This document shows positions 48,301-59,213 of a DNA stretch of 64,000 nucleotides, piece after piece. The stretch is from assembly GCA_965153455.1 (NCBI GenBank), contig OZ234497.1, positions 4,278,001-4,342,000 on the forward strand, read 5' to 3'. Below the pieces are notes generated by a model. That model had not been told where the DNA came from, did not search any database, and was given only the letters and a program-made list of their open reading frames with translations. Source of the DNA: Sphagnum compactum. Taxonomy: Eukaryota > Bryophyta > Sphagnopsida > Sphagnales. Numbering within the stretch: position 1 is the stretch's first letter; every line of letters starts with the position of its first letter. Made by a program: the position numbers and the translations under genes.

Positions 48301-48564
48301 CAAATTGCTGCGGAAGCTCGACGCGAAAGGGCGTAAAATTGGTTGACTTGGAAGCCAAGCAAGCAAGCAGCCGCTGATCTGCGATCCATGCGCGCGCGCC
48401 ACTCCCCCGTTGTCGATTCGCCGCATCTGATGGGAAAGAGTCTGTGTGTGTGTGTGTGCTGTCCCCATTAACTGCAACTTCTGATTTGTATTACCAATTC
48501 GGTGACCTGCTTAAATTTGGAATGCAAAGATAAAAAATCCTCGGAAATAACTTGTCATAACTAT
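45331..48564. other. Intergenic, no confident gene
   Basis: Mixed composition. A 108-codon frame at 46829-47155 contains two imperfect copies of a GATGCA[A/C][T/C]CCAGG[A/T]GGCTGC segment and resembles no known protein. Sequence near 46270-46400 (GGCGAAATTTCGCATGCTGG) is related to that near 52490 (GCCGAATTTTCGCATCCTAG). The stretch 48290-48480 is GC-rich with GCGCGCGC and a TG tract, and is probably the promoter-proximal region of the next gene. Confidence 0.5.
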
Positions 48565-48565
48565 T

Positions 48566-48571
48566 TATAAA
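48566..48571 (+). promoter_or_regulatory. TATA box of the dumper-like gene
   Basis: CTATTTATAAACTT about 590 bp upstream of the proposed start codon, followed by pyrimidine-rich leader sequence (TCTCCTCTCGCCCC). The long leader could contain an intron. Confidence 0.45.
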
Positions 48572-49154
48572 CTTGGGTTCTCCTCTCGCCCCACAACCCC
48601 ATCGATCTGGTCAGTTGGGAGATTGCAACAAACACCTGGAATTAGTCTTCACAGTTCTCTAACTCCTGCCATTCTTCATGTTGTGGTCTTGTTTGTGGCT
48701 ATTAGACTAGATCTCAGCTTCTTTCGAGAATCAATTCAAGTCGAATATGAATGTTTTGTGACTGGTTCTAACTGAGTCGATCTTTTGGTTTAGCTCGATC
48801 TGAGTCACACAGTGTCGCGGTGTCGAGGCGGTCGAGAACTAGTGTGTAAACATGGGGAAGCTGGAACCTTGTTGGTCATGAGCTCCTCAGGGAATTTGTT
48901 TTGAATGTATCGAAGGTTGGAGGTAAGAGAACCATGGAGGTAACATACTTGTCTATGTCCGACACATTTTTCTCCAAGAGTACTACTACCCGCAGCGGCT
49001 TGCGATATTATTCATCTCTAGTAGAAGGTCTCGAGCAAAGGAGTCAGAAATTAGATCCACACAGCTGCTCCCAAAACATTACTTCCGAAATCCAACACTC
49101 GTTACTGCAATATTGGAGGTCATGCTTTATAATAAGCCGGCAGGCCGAGAGATC

Positions 49155-50043
49155 ATGGCCAGAAAAATTTCCTCCGGAGATTATACCGCCGCACCGGTGA
49201 CGCGGGTCATCTCGTGGAGCAGCCAAAAACATGTGCAAGGTTTGCATCAGTTTCCCTCTACTGCACATCTCACATTGAACGTTCGTTCCTTCTCTGCTTT
49301 TGCTTTTATCATTTCCAGGAAGTTTTGAACTTGGGCGAGCTTTTGAAAGAATTTGTCCGGGGCTTATTCTAGTTTGGTAAGGGCACAACTCTTGTGCAAA
49401 TTAACAAATATGAAATCGGTTTTTCTGTTGTGCAGGCTCATCACGTCGACGATTGCTATTCTCACCAATTGATCGCGCAGCGACTGTCGAAGGAGACCCC
49501 GGATTACCAACAAATTCGACCGCAATGTGCAAAGATGACAAAACTGGGCTCCCAATCAGTTGCCAGCAACAGACATCGACCACCGTACTCATTGTGGGTA
49601 TCACTTGCATGATCTGTCTAATCGGCGTAGCACTCATCCTCCTCGCATGTTCCTGCTGCAAGCGACGTCGGAACAATGGGAATGCAATCACTGAAAACCC
49701 ACAATCCTCCCGCCGATCACCAGCGGATGCCGCAACACTGCCGGATTCCGGGCCGCTGGAGACGGTGATCATGGTACGGGTTGCAGGCGACGAAGAGGCC
49801 AGGTTCGTAGCTCGCCCGGCACCGCTGAAAACCGAGTCGACGACGATTCCGGACTCCGATTCTGCACAGTTTCCGACGGAAGAGGAGCCTAAAGCCGAAG
49901 CTACTGTGGAACATCAAGCAGTTGTTGTTCCGGTGAATAATCAGCCATGGAATTCGGATCCTGAAACTCTCCCTGCAAATGAGAATGCGCTTGTTGTCGA
50001 CATGGAAAGTCATGAATGTTCTGAGCAGCACATGAATGAATGA
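49155..50043 (+). CDS. GLUTAMINE DUMPER-like single-pass membrane protein, two exons, 230 aa
   Basis: Exons: 49155-49239 and 49436-50043. The donor CAAG|GTTTGC and acceptor TTGTGCAG join in frame (phase 1). The ATG at 49155 has a strong context (GATCATGGCC). A shorter start at 49525 in exon 2 would give 172 aa and place the membrane helix near the N-terminus, as is usual in this family. One transmembrane segment lies at residues 78-103 (VLIVGITCMICLIGVALILL then ACSCC), capped by KRRR. After a Ser/Pro-rich linker comes VIM-VRV-AGDEEARFVARPAP (from residue 139), which matches the VIMAG motif that defines GLUTAMINE DUMPER proteins, with an insertion between VIM and AG. The acidic cytosolic tail ends at HMNE. 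Family members raise amino-acid export and interact with the ubiquitin ligase LOG2 in Arabidopsis. Divergence in VIMAG makes function less certain. Confidence 0.62.
49240..49435 (+). other. Intron of the dumper-like gene
   Basis: 196-bp GT..AG intron, T-rich toward the acceptor (CGGTTTTTCTGTTGTGCAG). The join preserves the reading frame. GDU genes I know of lack introns, so this is either a lineage difference or a mis-model. Confidence 0.5.
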
Positions 50044-53000
50044 ATTTGGATTGAATACAGCCAATGAAGCTTAGTAAAACCCAAGTTTGGAGATTTTTAA
50101 TTAGTCGACGTACTTAATGTTTAGAGGCACTTGATTAATTTGTTTATTTAGTTTTTTTGTATAATTAAGTGGTATCTATATCATGTACCGTTTTGACTAG
50201 TAGGTCCTGGGTATGCCTTATGGGTAGTTTTGCAGGTTCCTAATTAAATCTATGATGAAAATGTGATCAAGAAGCTTGAGGCAATAAGCCTATTCATGTC
50301 CAATTTTACAAGTAAGTGTGGGTTCAAATCTCCTACTTAAGTTATGGTTACATTTAGATTAGATGGTTTCTAATTGCAAATTCAGCTCTATTCATTTAGG
50401 TCTCACAAAGGTGAAACTATTGTTCAAATTTATGGGGGACAGAAAGGCTTGGAGACCATTTGAAGTATTTTTTTGTTTTTTTGTTTTTTTTGAGAAGGAA
50501 CCGATGGGAGGTGGGGGTGGGGGTGGAGGGGGGGATGTTGCATTGAGCTGATAATAAAATCATTTTTTTCCTACTAATATGCACTATTTTGGCAACTTGG
50601 ATACTAATTATATCATTTGTATAAACATTGATATTTTCCTAAAATATTATTTTCAAAGAACAAAAATTTCAAAGAACAAATAAAGAGATATAGGGAATCT
50701 TTTGAAACATTTAAAAATATTTTAATTTTCAACATGAAATTTTCAATTTTAATTAATCATTTCAACAAACATGTGTTGAATATTATTGTATTACTAAGGT
50801 ACTTACAAATGTTGATTGATTCATCTTTTAATGAGAACCTCCAATCTTGGTTTTGACATTTTATTTTATTTTTGGGTTAGGTTCTCTAGGTGTGAGTTTG
50901 AATCCAATTCTTTAAAGTTCTAATCCATGAGATTCTGAATTTGGCACATATTTATAAAATTCAAGAACTCCAAGCTTGGTTCGAATATTGGGTCCAATTC
51001 AGTGTACACTTCCATGTACACACTACATAATTCCCAAGATTGCATATTGTATAAGTTAGAAGTTTTCTAATAATTGGGATTACATAGGTATATGCATAGG
51101 TCTAAAGTTCTACAACTAACTAAAACTGATCAATTATCTATAAAATGGAGCTTGCTGGCCAACTTTTCAAAATAGTTTAGCTTGCTTACTTACAACTCTT
51201 TTTTTTCAAGATTTTGGTTTGGATTCTGATTGTATGTTCCACAAAAAGGATACCCATGCAGGTCCAAGTTGTACGAACCTGAACTGAAAGGTTTAACTCT
51301 TCAAACAAAGAACTTGCCAACATGGGTACTCACACTTTGGTAACATATCATATAAACCCTCCTACTTCCCCCCTCATTCTATCTAGGTGACTACTAATTG
51401 CCCATGTTACTGCAGTAAGTATGATAGCTCAGTAGGGAATGAAAGTTGTTACTATGCAAGGAATTCTCGGTGAAGACCAAACTTATTATTATGGATAAGT
51501 CCAAAATAGGTCCAGTAATCCAGTGGAATATTCGAAAACCTAATGTAGGAGGGTAGGATAGAACCATTAATCATCAAACATGTACCAATAATCAGACACT
51601 TTCCAATATTTCCTCATTCCTTAATGAAATTGAGCAATTTTTGTGTCATTGGACGCGCAAACTGGAGGGCTACAAATGTTGTTTGAGTGTCAGAAGTAAA
51701 GGAGCAATGCAAAAAACAGAGGAAGAGGCTGAGTAATAGTTTGTTTCAAAATTTTTGAAAAAAGAACCCTAGCTCCTGCCCCATATTTTATTCATTTGGA
51801 ATTTTGTCTTGAGTGATTTAAAATCTGACGGGTGCACCAACTAAAGCTTTACCAAACTTCTTTGTATTCCAGATGTAAGATTCAATGATCAAAGATTTTA
51901 AGCTCGAAATTTTAATCTGTTGTAATTCACCCATCACCAAACACTGAACCCCTTTACACCAAACATCTTATATCTTCCCATTCATTTATGGAAGACAGCA
52001 ATTTTTAAAGCATTGAAAGCCCTGGGTAGAGGGTTACAAATGTTCTTTCAGCTTCAGAAAGAGAGGAACAATGTGTCAGAATTTGACTTCCTTTGAATTC
52101 TTAAATGTTTGCTCACTGGCCTATCTACGAAGTGCACATGAAGATCAAACTTAAGGCATGTATAACTGATCCTAGTCCAACACCGTCTCATCTCAATGTG
52201 GTGTGTATCTACTTGTGAAACTTTAGTTCATTAGTTAGACTACCGTTAGCATGCACAAATCTTCTTAAAGCATATTCGTTAGTTCATAAAAGACATACTA
52301 TTTTGAGAAATATACTTTCCTTGTGTACCAAGTTCTCTGGGAAGTAAAGCTTGTGCAAGCTGACTAAAGACCTCCCACCCTTAAAAGCAAGGAAGCTTCT
52401 TTAAAGCCAGAAGGAATGCTATCTCTACGACACTAGCAAACTGCCTGCCCTCTTTTCATTGTTTTGTGGTGCCGAATTTTCGCATCCTAGCGACCAGTGC
52501 TAAAAAAGAAAAGTAATAACAGGTATATTTTGTTGCAAATTCTCTGTTTTTTAAGTTTTTAATTCACCAATTTTTCAAGAATTTTTGTTCTTAAAAACTC
52601 CACAAGACCACAAGCTGAATCCCAAAACGTGGATCCTTGAAACATGGGGGTCGGGTCAATTGTGGTAAAATGCAGCAAATTCCTTTAGAGATAGTGGAAG
52701 CAAAAAAAACCCATGTATCCATGGTCTTTTTGTTTTGTGCTAAGTTTTTGCCACTTGGTGACCCAAAAGAAAAATCACCAGATTTAGATAATAGGTTCTC
52801 TAGCAAGTCACCAAAATATAGCAGGATTTCTGAAATTTTCTCCTTTCCTCTTGTGGATGACAACCACCAGACCACCTACCTCACAAAACTGTGGGAAAAA
52901 AAACCCTGATCTACAAGCCAAACACAACTAAACTGGTGCACAACCTTTTCATGATTTTCACAGAAGGATTGGATCTACTGTGACGGAAGGTCGATGAGGG

Positions 53001-55499
53001 TTAATTTAGATTCTGAATGAGGATTTGAGGGATGTATGAAAGTCGTAGGTGGGTGGTAATTTTGGTTGGAAGGATTGAGCATGCAGAGCTCAACAATCTA
53101 TTTGGATCAGGTGAAGAAATCAAAGGACTTGGAGTCGATGGTGGCTGCACTAAGCTGAGTAAAGGATCCAAATTTAATGTTAAGGTGTAGAATACACCGG
53201 CCCATCACCAAACACGGGCCAATCATTGAACACCCATGTGGTGTAGCAGTTGGCTTGTGTTAGAACACAAAAAACCTTATGGGCGTTCTCTCTTTAGCCT
53301 ATCATCAAACTCTTGGTTGAGAATATTTTTGTTCTAAGTTTTTCATATTGGTGATCGGCCATCAGATTTTAGTGCTCGGTATTAGGGGTTTAGGTGGGCA
53401 TATTTGTAAAAGTTTTGAATAATTTTACAAGGGTCAAGTTTGGTGATGGTTTCATTATGCAAAGGGGAAATGTGCTTGGTACTTTCATTGTTTGGTTATG
53501 GGAAAAAAATGAACCAATTTTACAAGGGCCCCAAGTTTGGGGTGGAAATGCGAGTTTGGTAATAGGCAATTGGATTGAACACTAAAATGACAAAAACAAG
53601 TTTAGTATTGGGGTGTGTAGGTTATGTTAAGCAACACACAACTGATCATAAACAAGGGTTAGGATTTACAAGAATTTAATGGAGCGAGAGCAACTACACA
53701 TTAATTGGGGGGCTTCCAATTTCCCCCTAATTTTATGCACATCACATTTTCACCAAAAATAACATGCCCAAATTCACACGGCTATGGTGCAAATTTGGAT
53801 ACACAATACATTTCCTCAAACTCACAAGCAAAACTCTTTTAGCATCTCAAAACCTCCAAGTTGTGAGAGAAATAGCTTCAAATCTTTCATCAACATTTTG
53901 AAAGCATATAAGCTAAACTGACAAAGGTTAAGCAACGTAGAAAGAAAGAATTGTAGATAAAAACACAAGTAGTCCTAATAGATCAAGAAGAACAAAAAAG
54001 GCATCTTAGAATAGCCAAAGTGGAGCCACAAAAGGTAGATCAACAAAATCCAAACACTAAACTAACCAAAGAGGAGCTACAAAAGCTTGAACATCAAAGA
54101 TTGGATCTTAATGTTATCAAAGAAGAGACAAAAAACCAAAATTTAGGGGTGGAATGTATAGGATAGCTAGGAAATGTTGTAATAGATTAGTTTTATAACA
54201 AAAAGGTCAATAAGTTTTTATATTACAATTGGGTGCAAAGTCCTCAATTCATACATACAATATAGGTAGTCATAAGAAAGCCAAATTTCATCCAACTCCA
54301 AGAAATCATACTTTGTTATACACATTAATGTTGCTTGGACATATATAAAAAGCTGGTTATGCATTTAGATAGTCACCAAATCTAGATATGGATTCATCCG
54401 TATTCAATTTTTTTCAAATTTTGAATATCCAATAGTGTACACCATCGCTAAACATATGTTATGTACACATCCAATGTGTAACTATATTTGGTTCATTGAT
54501 TGTTAATATGTAATTGTATTCGGCTTCTTAAGGTTTTGAAAATGTCAAATATGAATTTTAGGTTTAGTTCGTTTAGCATTTACGGCTAACACCCATCACA
54601 TTCTCGTTTCGACAATGTTTTGCTTTGGATCTTTATGTTTTTACACCTGATGATGATGCTCAGAGCTCGATGTGAATTTAGATTTTAAACTTGCAAGTTT
54701 CATTGAGGTTTTTTGTAAATCAATTTGTGCGTTTTGGAAATTTGCCCTTCCAATTTTTGTTCAGATTTTTTGTTCAAGCTTTCCCTCTTCTTGCACCACT
54801 AGTTAAACTTGTCGAAAAAACTTATTGTGAAAGCTTGGTACATGAGAGCTTGGTGGTCAATTAGCTATTTTTTAAGTTGTGAAAGTTTGGTTCTCAACAA
54901 TGTCAAAAGCTTTGAGCCTTTATAATTTACTTTGCAAGAGATTATTGTGTGCTTCTCCTTCTAGGTAATAAGTACAAACTAAAAACTTTTTTTTTTCATA
55001 ATTATTCTTTACTTACAATTCTTAGTTTTTGTATTTGGCACTTTTGTTGCTTAATGAATTGGGAGGAACAGTTATGTGTGTTTTTAAAATCTTGGCAGAA
55101 GGTTGTTCGACGAATCTAAAGGAAAAGTTGTTTGTTTTTGTGTTTTTTGTTTTGTTTGTGTGCACTGGGGGCCTATGCCAAGTTTTTGTTGTTGCTTGAC
55201 AACTTGCCGATGAACTGCAAAACTATTTGTTTGTGTTTTGGTCACCAATTTCTTTTGAACTACTTAGTGCTCGTTGGTTTTTTGGCATTTTTTGGGTGCT
55301 TGGTGCTCTTTGCATTGACATATTTTGCTATTCAACAATCTTTTACAACAATGTAGCTACCAGCAAAGGTAAACTTTCAACTTCATCTCCATTTTTTGGT
55401 CTTCAAATTTAAGCTTTAGGGCATTATTATTGTCTTAGTTAGTGCATTGTTTATGTTTTTGTGTTTAGGTTGCAATGGTTGAAAGGAAGAGAGTTATTA
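50044..55499. other. Intergenic, no gene seen
   Basis: About 5.4 kb without a credible gene. G-rich GGGGGTGG tract near 50508-50535. A/T-rich repeats elsewhere. Frames at 52591-52909 overlap on both strands and resemble nothing known. T-rich frames at 55130-55410 are compositional. Confidence 0.5.
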
Positions 55500-56139
55500 T
55501 GTTAATAGTGTGGGTAGAATTGATGAAGATACTCGATCAACTTCCCTTGTTCATATGTTGTCTACCCCTGCTCATATGCCATCTTCATTCACCTTGGATC
55601 TATTGAGAATATGCATGTGCAAGCTCTCAACATGTCACATGTTGATGTTTCACAACTTGTTGGAAAAGCACAAGTTGTTTCTTGGAGACCTCACATCCGC
55701 TTGTTTATATGTTGGAGATTTTTTGTTATCAATGATGGTTTGTCAATGGATATGGTGAAGTCACAAGTGTTGCGGTGCATAATCTACAAATTTGAACAAG
55801 CATTAAAGATCTATGTTCTGCAAGAGTTTAATTTAGTATAACAAAATAAATGGTATTATTCCTATAACTACTCATGTGTAGACTACACACCCAAGGTTAT
55901 TTACTCAAAGGAAACAACTTAATGAGAAGGTGGCAAAATATATTGCTCATGTTTGGCAATCAAGGAAGAAATAACAACTCCATTTGGCTATGCAATTACT
56001 CTTTTTTTGGTGCCACAAACCCCTACAAAAAAATTGGTGAACAACAATACTAATTTTTCGAGGATTTGGTCCAGTATATTTGTAAGTGTTGTACAAGCCT
56101 TTGTCAACTTGTGAGAATGTTTTGCTTTGTAAATTAGTT
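55500..56139 (+). pseudogene. Degenerate coding-like stretch upstream of the hAT remnant
   Basis: Broken plus-strand frames (for example LVGKAQVVSWRPHIRLFICW near 55660) show non-random composition and precede the hAT-like region. I cannot place them in the family; they may be its N-terminal part or an unrelated fragment. Confidence 0.3.
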
Positions 56140-57760
56140 TTATGCCAATGTCCTCATGTTTTATTTCCTTCCAAGGGTTTTCTCTTGTGGAAGAAATGTT
56201 GCCAACCATGGTCAAAAAGACCATGGATCATCACGTTTTGTTGAATATTGCATCTACAACAATGGTTTTTATTAGTTTTTATTTATGGATGTCTCATGGT
56301 GGTGTGAATAATTTTGCTTTGGTTATCAATTTCCTAAATGACACCTAGATGCCCATGCATATTACTATGGGCCTGTTTGAGGTGAATGAGACAATTCTAG
56401 AGATAGTCCATGGTTATATAAATATAAGTTTTGTTGGACAAATTTGGTATGTTGCACCAAGTTCGTAAAAAATGAAAGCACAAATCTTTCTGTTATGGCA
56501 ATGGCTCTGCATTCCATCATTGATTGTGAACCCTTGAATATTCTTACGATTTATGGGGGCACATGATTTGGGCATGTGACATCCAAGGCTTGTCAAATGA
56601 TGAAAAAAAATTTGTTGTGTTGAAAAATGTCAATGTGAAAGAAACTCAAAGTGGTTTACAAAAAATAATTACATGGACCAAAAAGTTTGGGAAAAGAAGG
56701 CAAGAATGGGAACAAGCTTGTTCTAAAAGTGAGATGCGATATCAAAAACTAAAGACCCTTGTGAAAATTAAATTTGCCAACAAGGTCATCATGTTTGAAG
56801 AAACCCTTTAATTTTAAAATGCCATAATTCTTTGTTATTGCAAGCAAAATTCTATTGTTTTCCAACAAAAAATACCTAAAGCCCAAGTGTGGGCTATTGT
56901 TGAGGTAATCGCCTATGCCTTGAATCTTGTTGTATTAGCACATTGTGTGATGAATCGAAGTAGGGGCCATTGGTTGTTGTTAGATGCCTTGACAACAAAC
57001 ATTACCCATACTATGGAAATGGAAGTTACTAAGCCTAAAATCTTTAACCCATTTAAAGCAAAGATCCTCCTTCTGCATAGGAATATGTTATTGGAGGTGG
57101 TAAAAGTAATAAAAACAAATTTGGAAATTTTGAAGTCTTTTCTTATGGGGCAAACTCACAACATGATGGTTATCATATTGGATCCATGCTTCAAGGCTTT
57201 GTGCATAGGGGAAAACTTGGTGGGACACAAGAATGCAATCCAATGGCATTTAAGTATGATGTCAAGGTGGTTATTCTTATTCTAATGGTATTTTTTATTA
57301 ATTAAACCCTATTGCTAATATAGCTATTGTTGCAACAATTGATGTTCTAAGACCAAATCTTGAAAAAAACATGTTTGGTGTGGGGCCTCAATTGAGGAAT
57401 CTTCTCAAACACCAGTCACTAAAAAATTATCCTTGTTTAGGAAGCTTTCTATTTCCTCATCTACATGTGTAGATCCATTAACTTAGTGGCGGATGCATGA
57501 GGGCTAATTTTTGAATGTGGGTTTCCTTGCAGAACAATCCTGAGTTCATAGATAAAAACTTAACTAGTTTTCAATCTTACTGGGGTGTGGACCATTTTAA
57601 AACGTTGGCGTTTACAAGTGGAGAACATGGACCAAATTATTACTATGGTGAAAAATTCACCCAATGACTTGTGTGCCAATTGTAAGTCAAATTCAAACTT
57701 CAAGCAATACTTGAAAGTAGAAGAGTCTTTGGCATTAAAAAGAACTATAATTTAATTGAA
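56140..57760 (+). pseudogene. hAT-type transposase pseudogene
   Basis: Successive plus-strand frames carry a BED/hAT-like transposase in order. The catalytic-core start is at 56170-56420 (ASTTMVFISFYLWMSHGGV; FLNDT, a stop, then MPMHITMGLFE). A central Lys-rich region follows at 56590-56810 (NVKETQSGLQKIITWTKK). The region at 56887-57285 contains the RGHWLLLDALT motif. The tail leads into the C-terminal dimerisation domain at 57560-57750 (VFNLTGVW; LQVENMDQIITMVKN). Most frames are joined by stops at expected Trp or Gln codons, and there are several frameshifts. The ER dipeptide region is poorly preserved. Inactive. It is a different lineage or a much better-kept copy than the remnant at 16.2 kb. 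No terminal inverted repeats or 8-bp duplication were identified. Confidence 0.78.
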
Positions 57761-57847
57761 GAACATATTTTTTTTGAATAATTCAAAGTTGATGGTGATT
57801 AATTTTGTGGGGTTGGTTTAGGTTTGTGTTTTGTGTGGGGTGTGGGT

Positions 57848-57912
57848 GGGGTAGGGAGCTTGTGCTACAATTGGGAGAGTACTCTAGAACTTGGGTTCAA
57901 TTCCCCCACAAG
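57848..57912 (+). mobile_element. tRNA-derived SINE-like head
   Basis: An A-box-like TGTGCTACAATTGGGAGAGT and a B-box-like GGGTTCAATTCCCCC lie closer together than in a tRNA (the anticodon arm is reduced). The 3' body is not recognisable. It could be a tRNA pseudogene. Confidence 0.4.
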
Positions 57913-58690
57913 TTACTTTGATTTTGTTTGAATTTGTTCATGTTGCTTTTGTTTTGGAAAGCTAGGCTATTATTGTAAGTTTTTTATTAAGCAATAGAAT
58001 TGGAAATTAGATATGCATATCTTTTGTGCATATTCAAATGTTTTGAAAATTAAAAATAACATTATACATAATTGACTAAGGAATTTTTAAGAAAATAAAT
58101 ATGTAACTGGCTACTATAACCAAACCAACCCAAGGTGGTCGTTGGGTGGGTCGGAAGGGAAATTGTGATAGATCTATCCAATGCGTTGTGCAATGAAATT
58201 TAATAAATTGAATTCTTTTTGGGAACACATATCATTATTTGTAAAAGAAAAAAAAACCTTTATTGGTATCCACATGATAGATATAGAATTTGATAATCGA
58301 ACAATACTAGTACAAACCTATCACTTGCATAAAAAGAACAAACCAAAACTTAATTTGGGATTACTTTGAACAATTTTGTGTATTGATCATTTTTTCCCAA
58401 CAACTAGAGACATATGCATTTCACACATACCCTAAACTTTTGTACTTTCTTGAAAGCTAAGCAAAATACAGCAAATTCAAATACATACCTCTTGTAGGGC
58501 CAAAGGATACACCCCCAATGTGTTGGAAGTTGGGGTTAAAGGGATTTAAATTGATATTATTGAATATGTCTCATAGGAAGCTAAGTGGATTAGAGGACTA
58601 ACCTAGCCAAAATAAGGAAAATGTCCCACCGGTGGGTACCGTCTTTTAAATAATAACCAATAAGAAATAAAAAATAGTTAATAGATGTAT
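57913..58690. other. Intergenic, no gene seen
   Basis: AT-rich spacer between the tRNA-like head and the pogo-type fragment. Confidence 0.5.
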
Positions 58691-59213
58691 AATGTGAACG
58701 CTAGAGGCAAATGGACCAACAAAACATTGGAGGAGGTGATGGATATAGTTGAAAATGCAACAACTTCATTGAAGAAGGAAAGTAAGCATTAAAACATACC
58801 TTTTACTTCATTATTTGATCACTTTTATGGGAAAACAAAATCTAAGAAACTTGGGCCAAATGGTGTGTTAACAACAAAGGAAGATCAAGTTGTGATTGCT
58901 TAAGTTTTGGCTATGTAGAAAGTTGGGCTCTTAATGAACTTGCAACAATTTAAAATGAGAGTGGAAAAATTCATTCAAACAAGGCCAACATATTCTTACG
59001 GAAAAGTACTAAAGAATTCCTAATGGTACTAGTTCAAGCGGAAACATCTGGAGCTCAACGTTTGTTAAGCTAAGAAATTGGATATTAACCAAGCACAAGG
59101 ACTAACAACCCAATCTTGCCAAAGCTTATACCAAAACTTACAATCCCTCTACAACAAGCATAACTACGCTACAAATCACACCTAAAATTTTGATGAAACA
59201 AACATTCAAGTAG
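58691..59213 (+). pseudogene. pogo-like (HTH CENP-B type) transposase fragment
   Basis: One continuous plus frame of about 174 codons shows an N-terminal helix-turn-helix (RGKWTNKTLEEVMDIVENA), a loop (LGPNGVLTTKEDQVV), the CENP-B-type second HTH region and, at the end, NFDETNIQ, which corresponds to the first catalytic Asp block of pogo/Tigger DDE transposases. Seven stop codons interrupt it but no indel breaks the frame. Most stops sit where the family has Trp (before NIP, V, WY, F, NFDE). The protein is cut off after the first Asp; the remaining DDE catalytic domain is absent, replaced by sequence shared with 37.3 kb. Confidence 0.78.
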
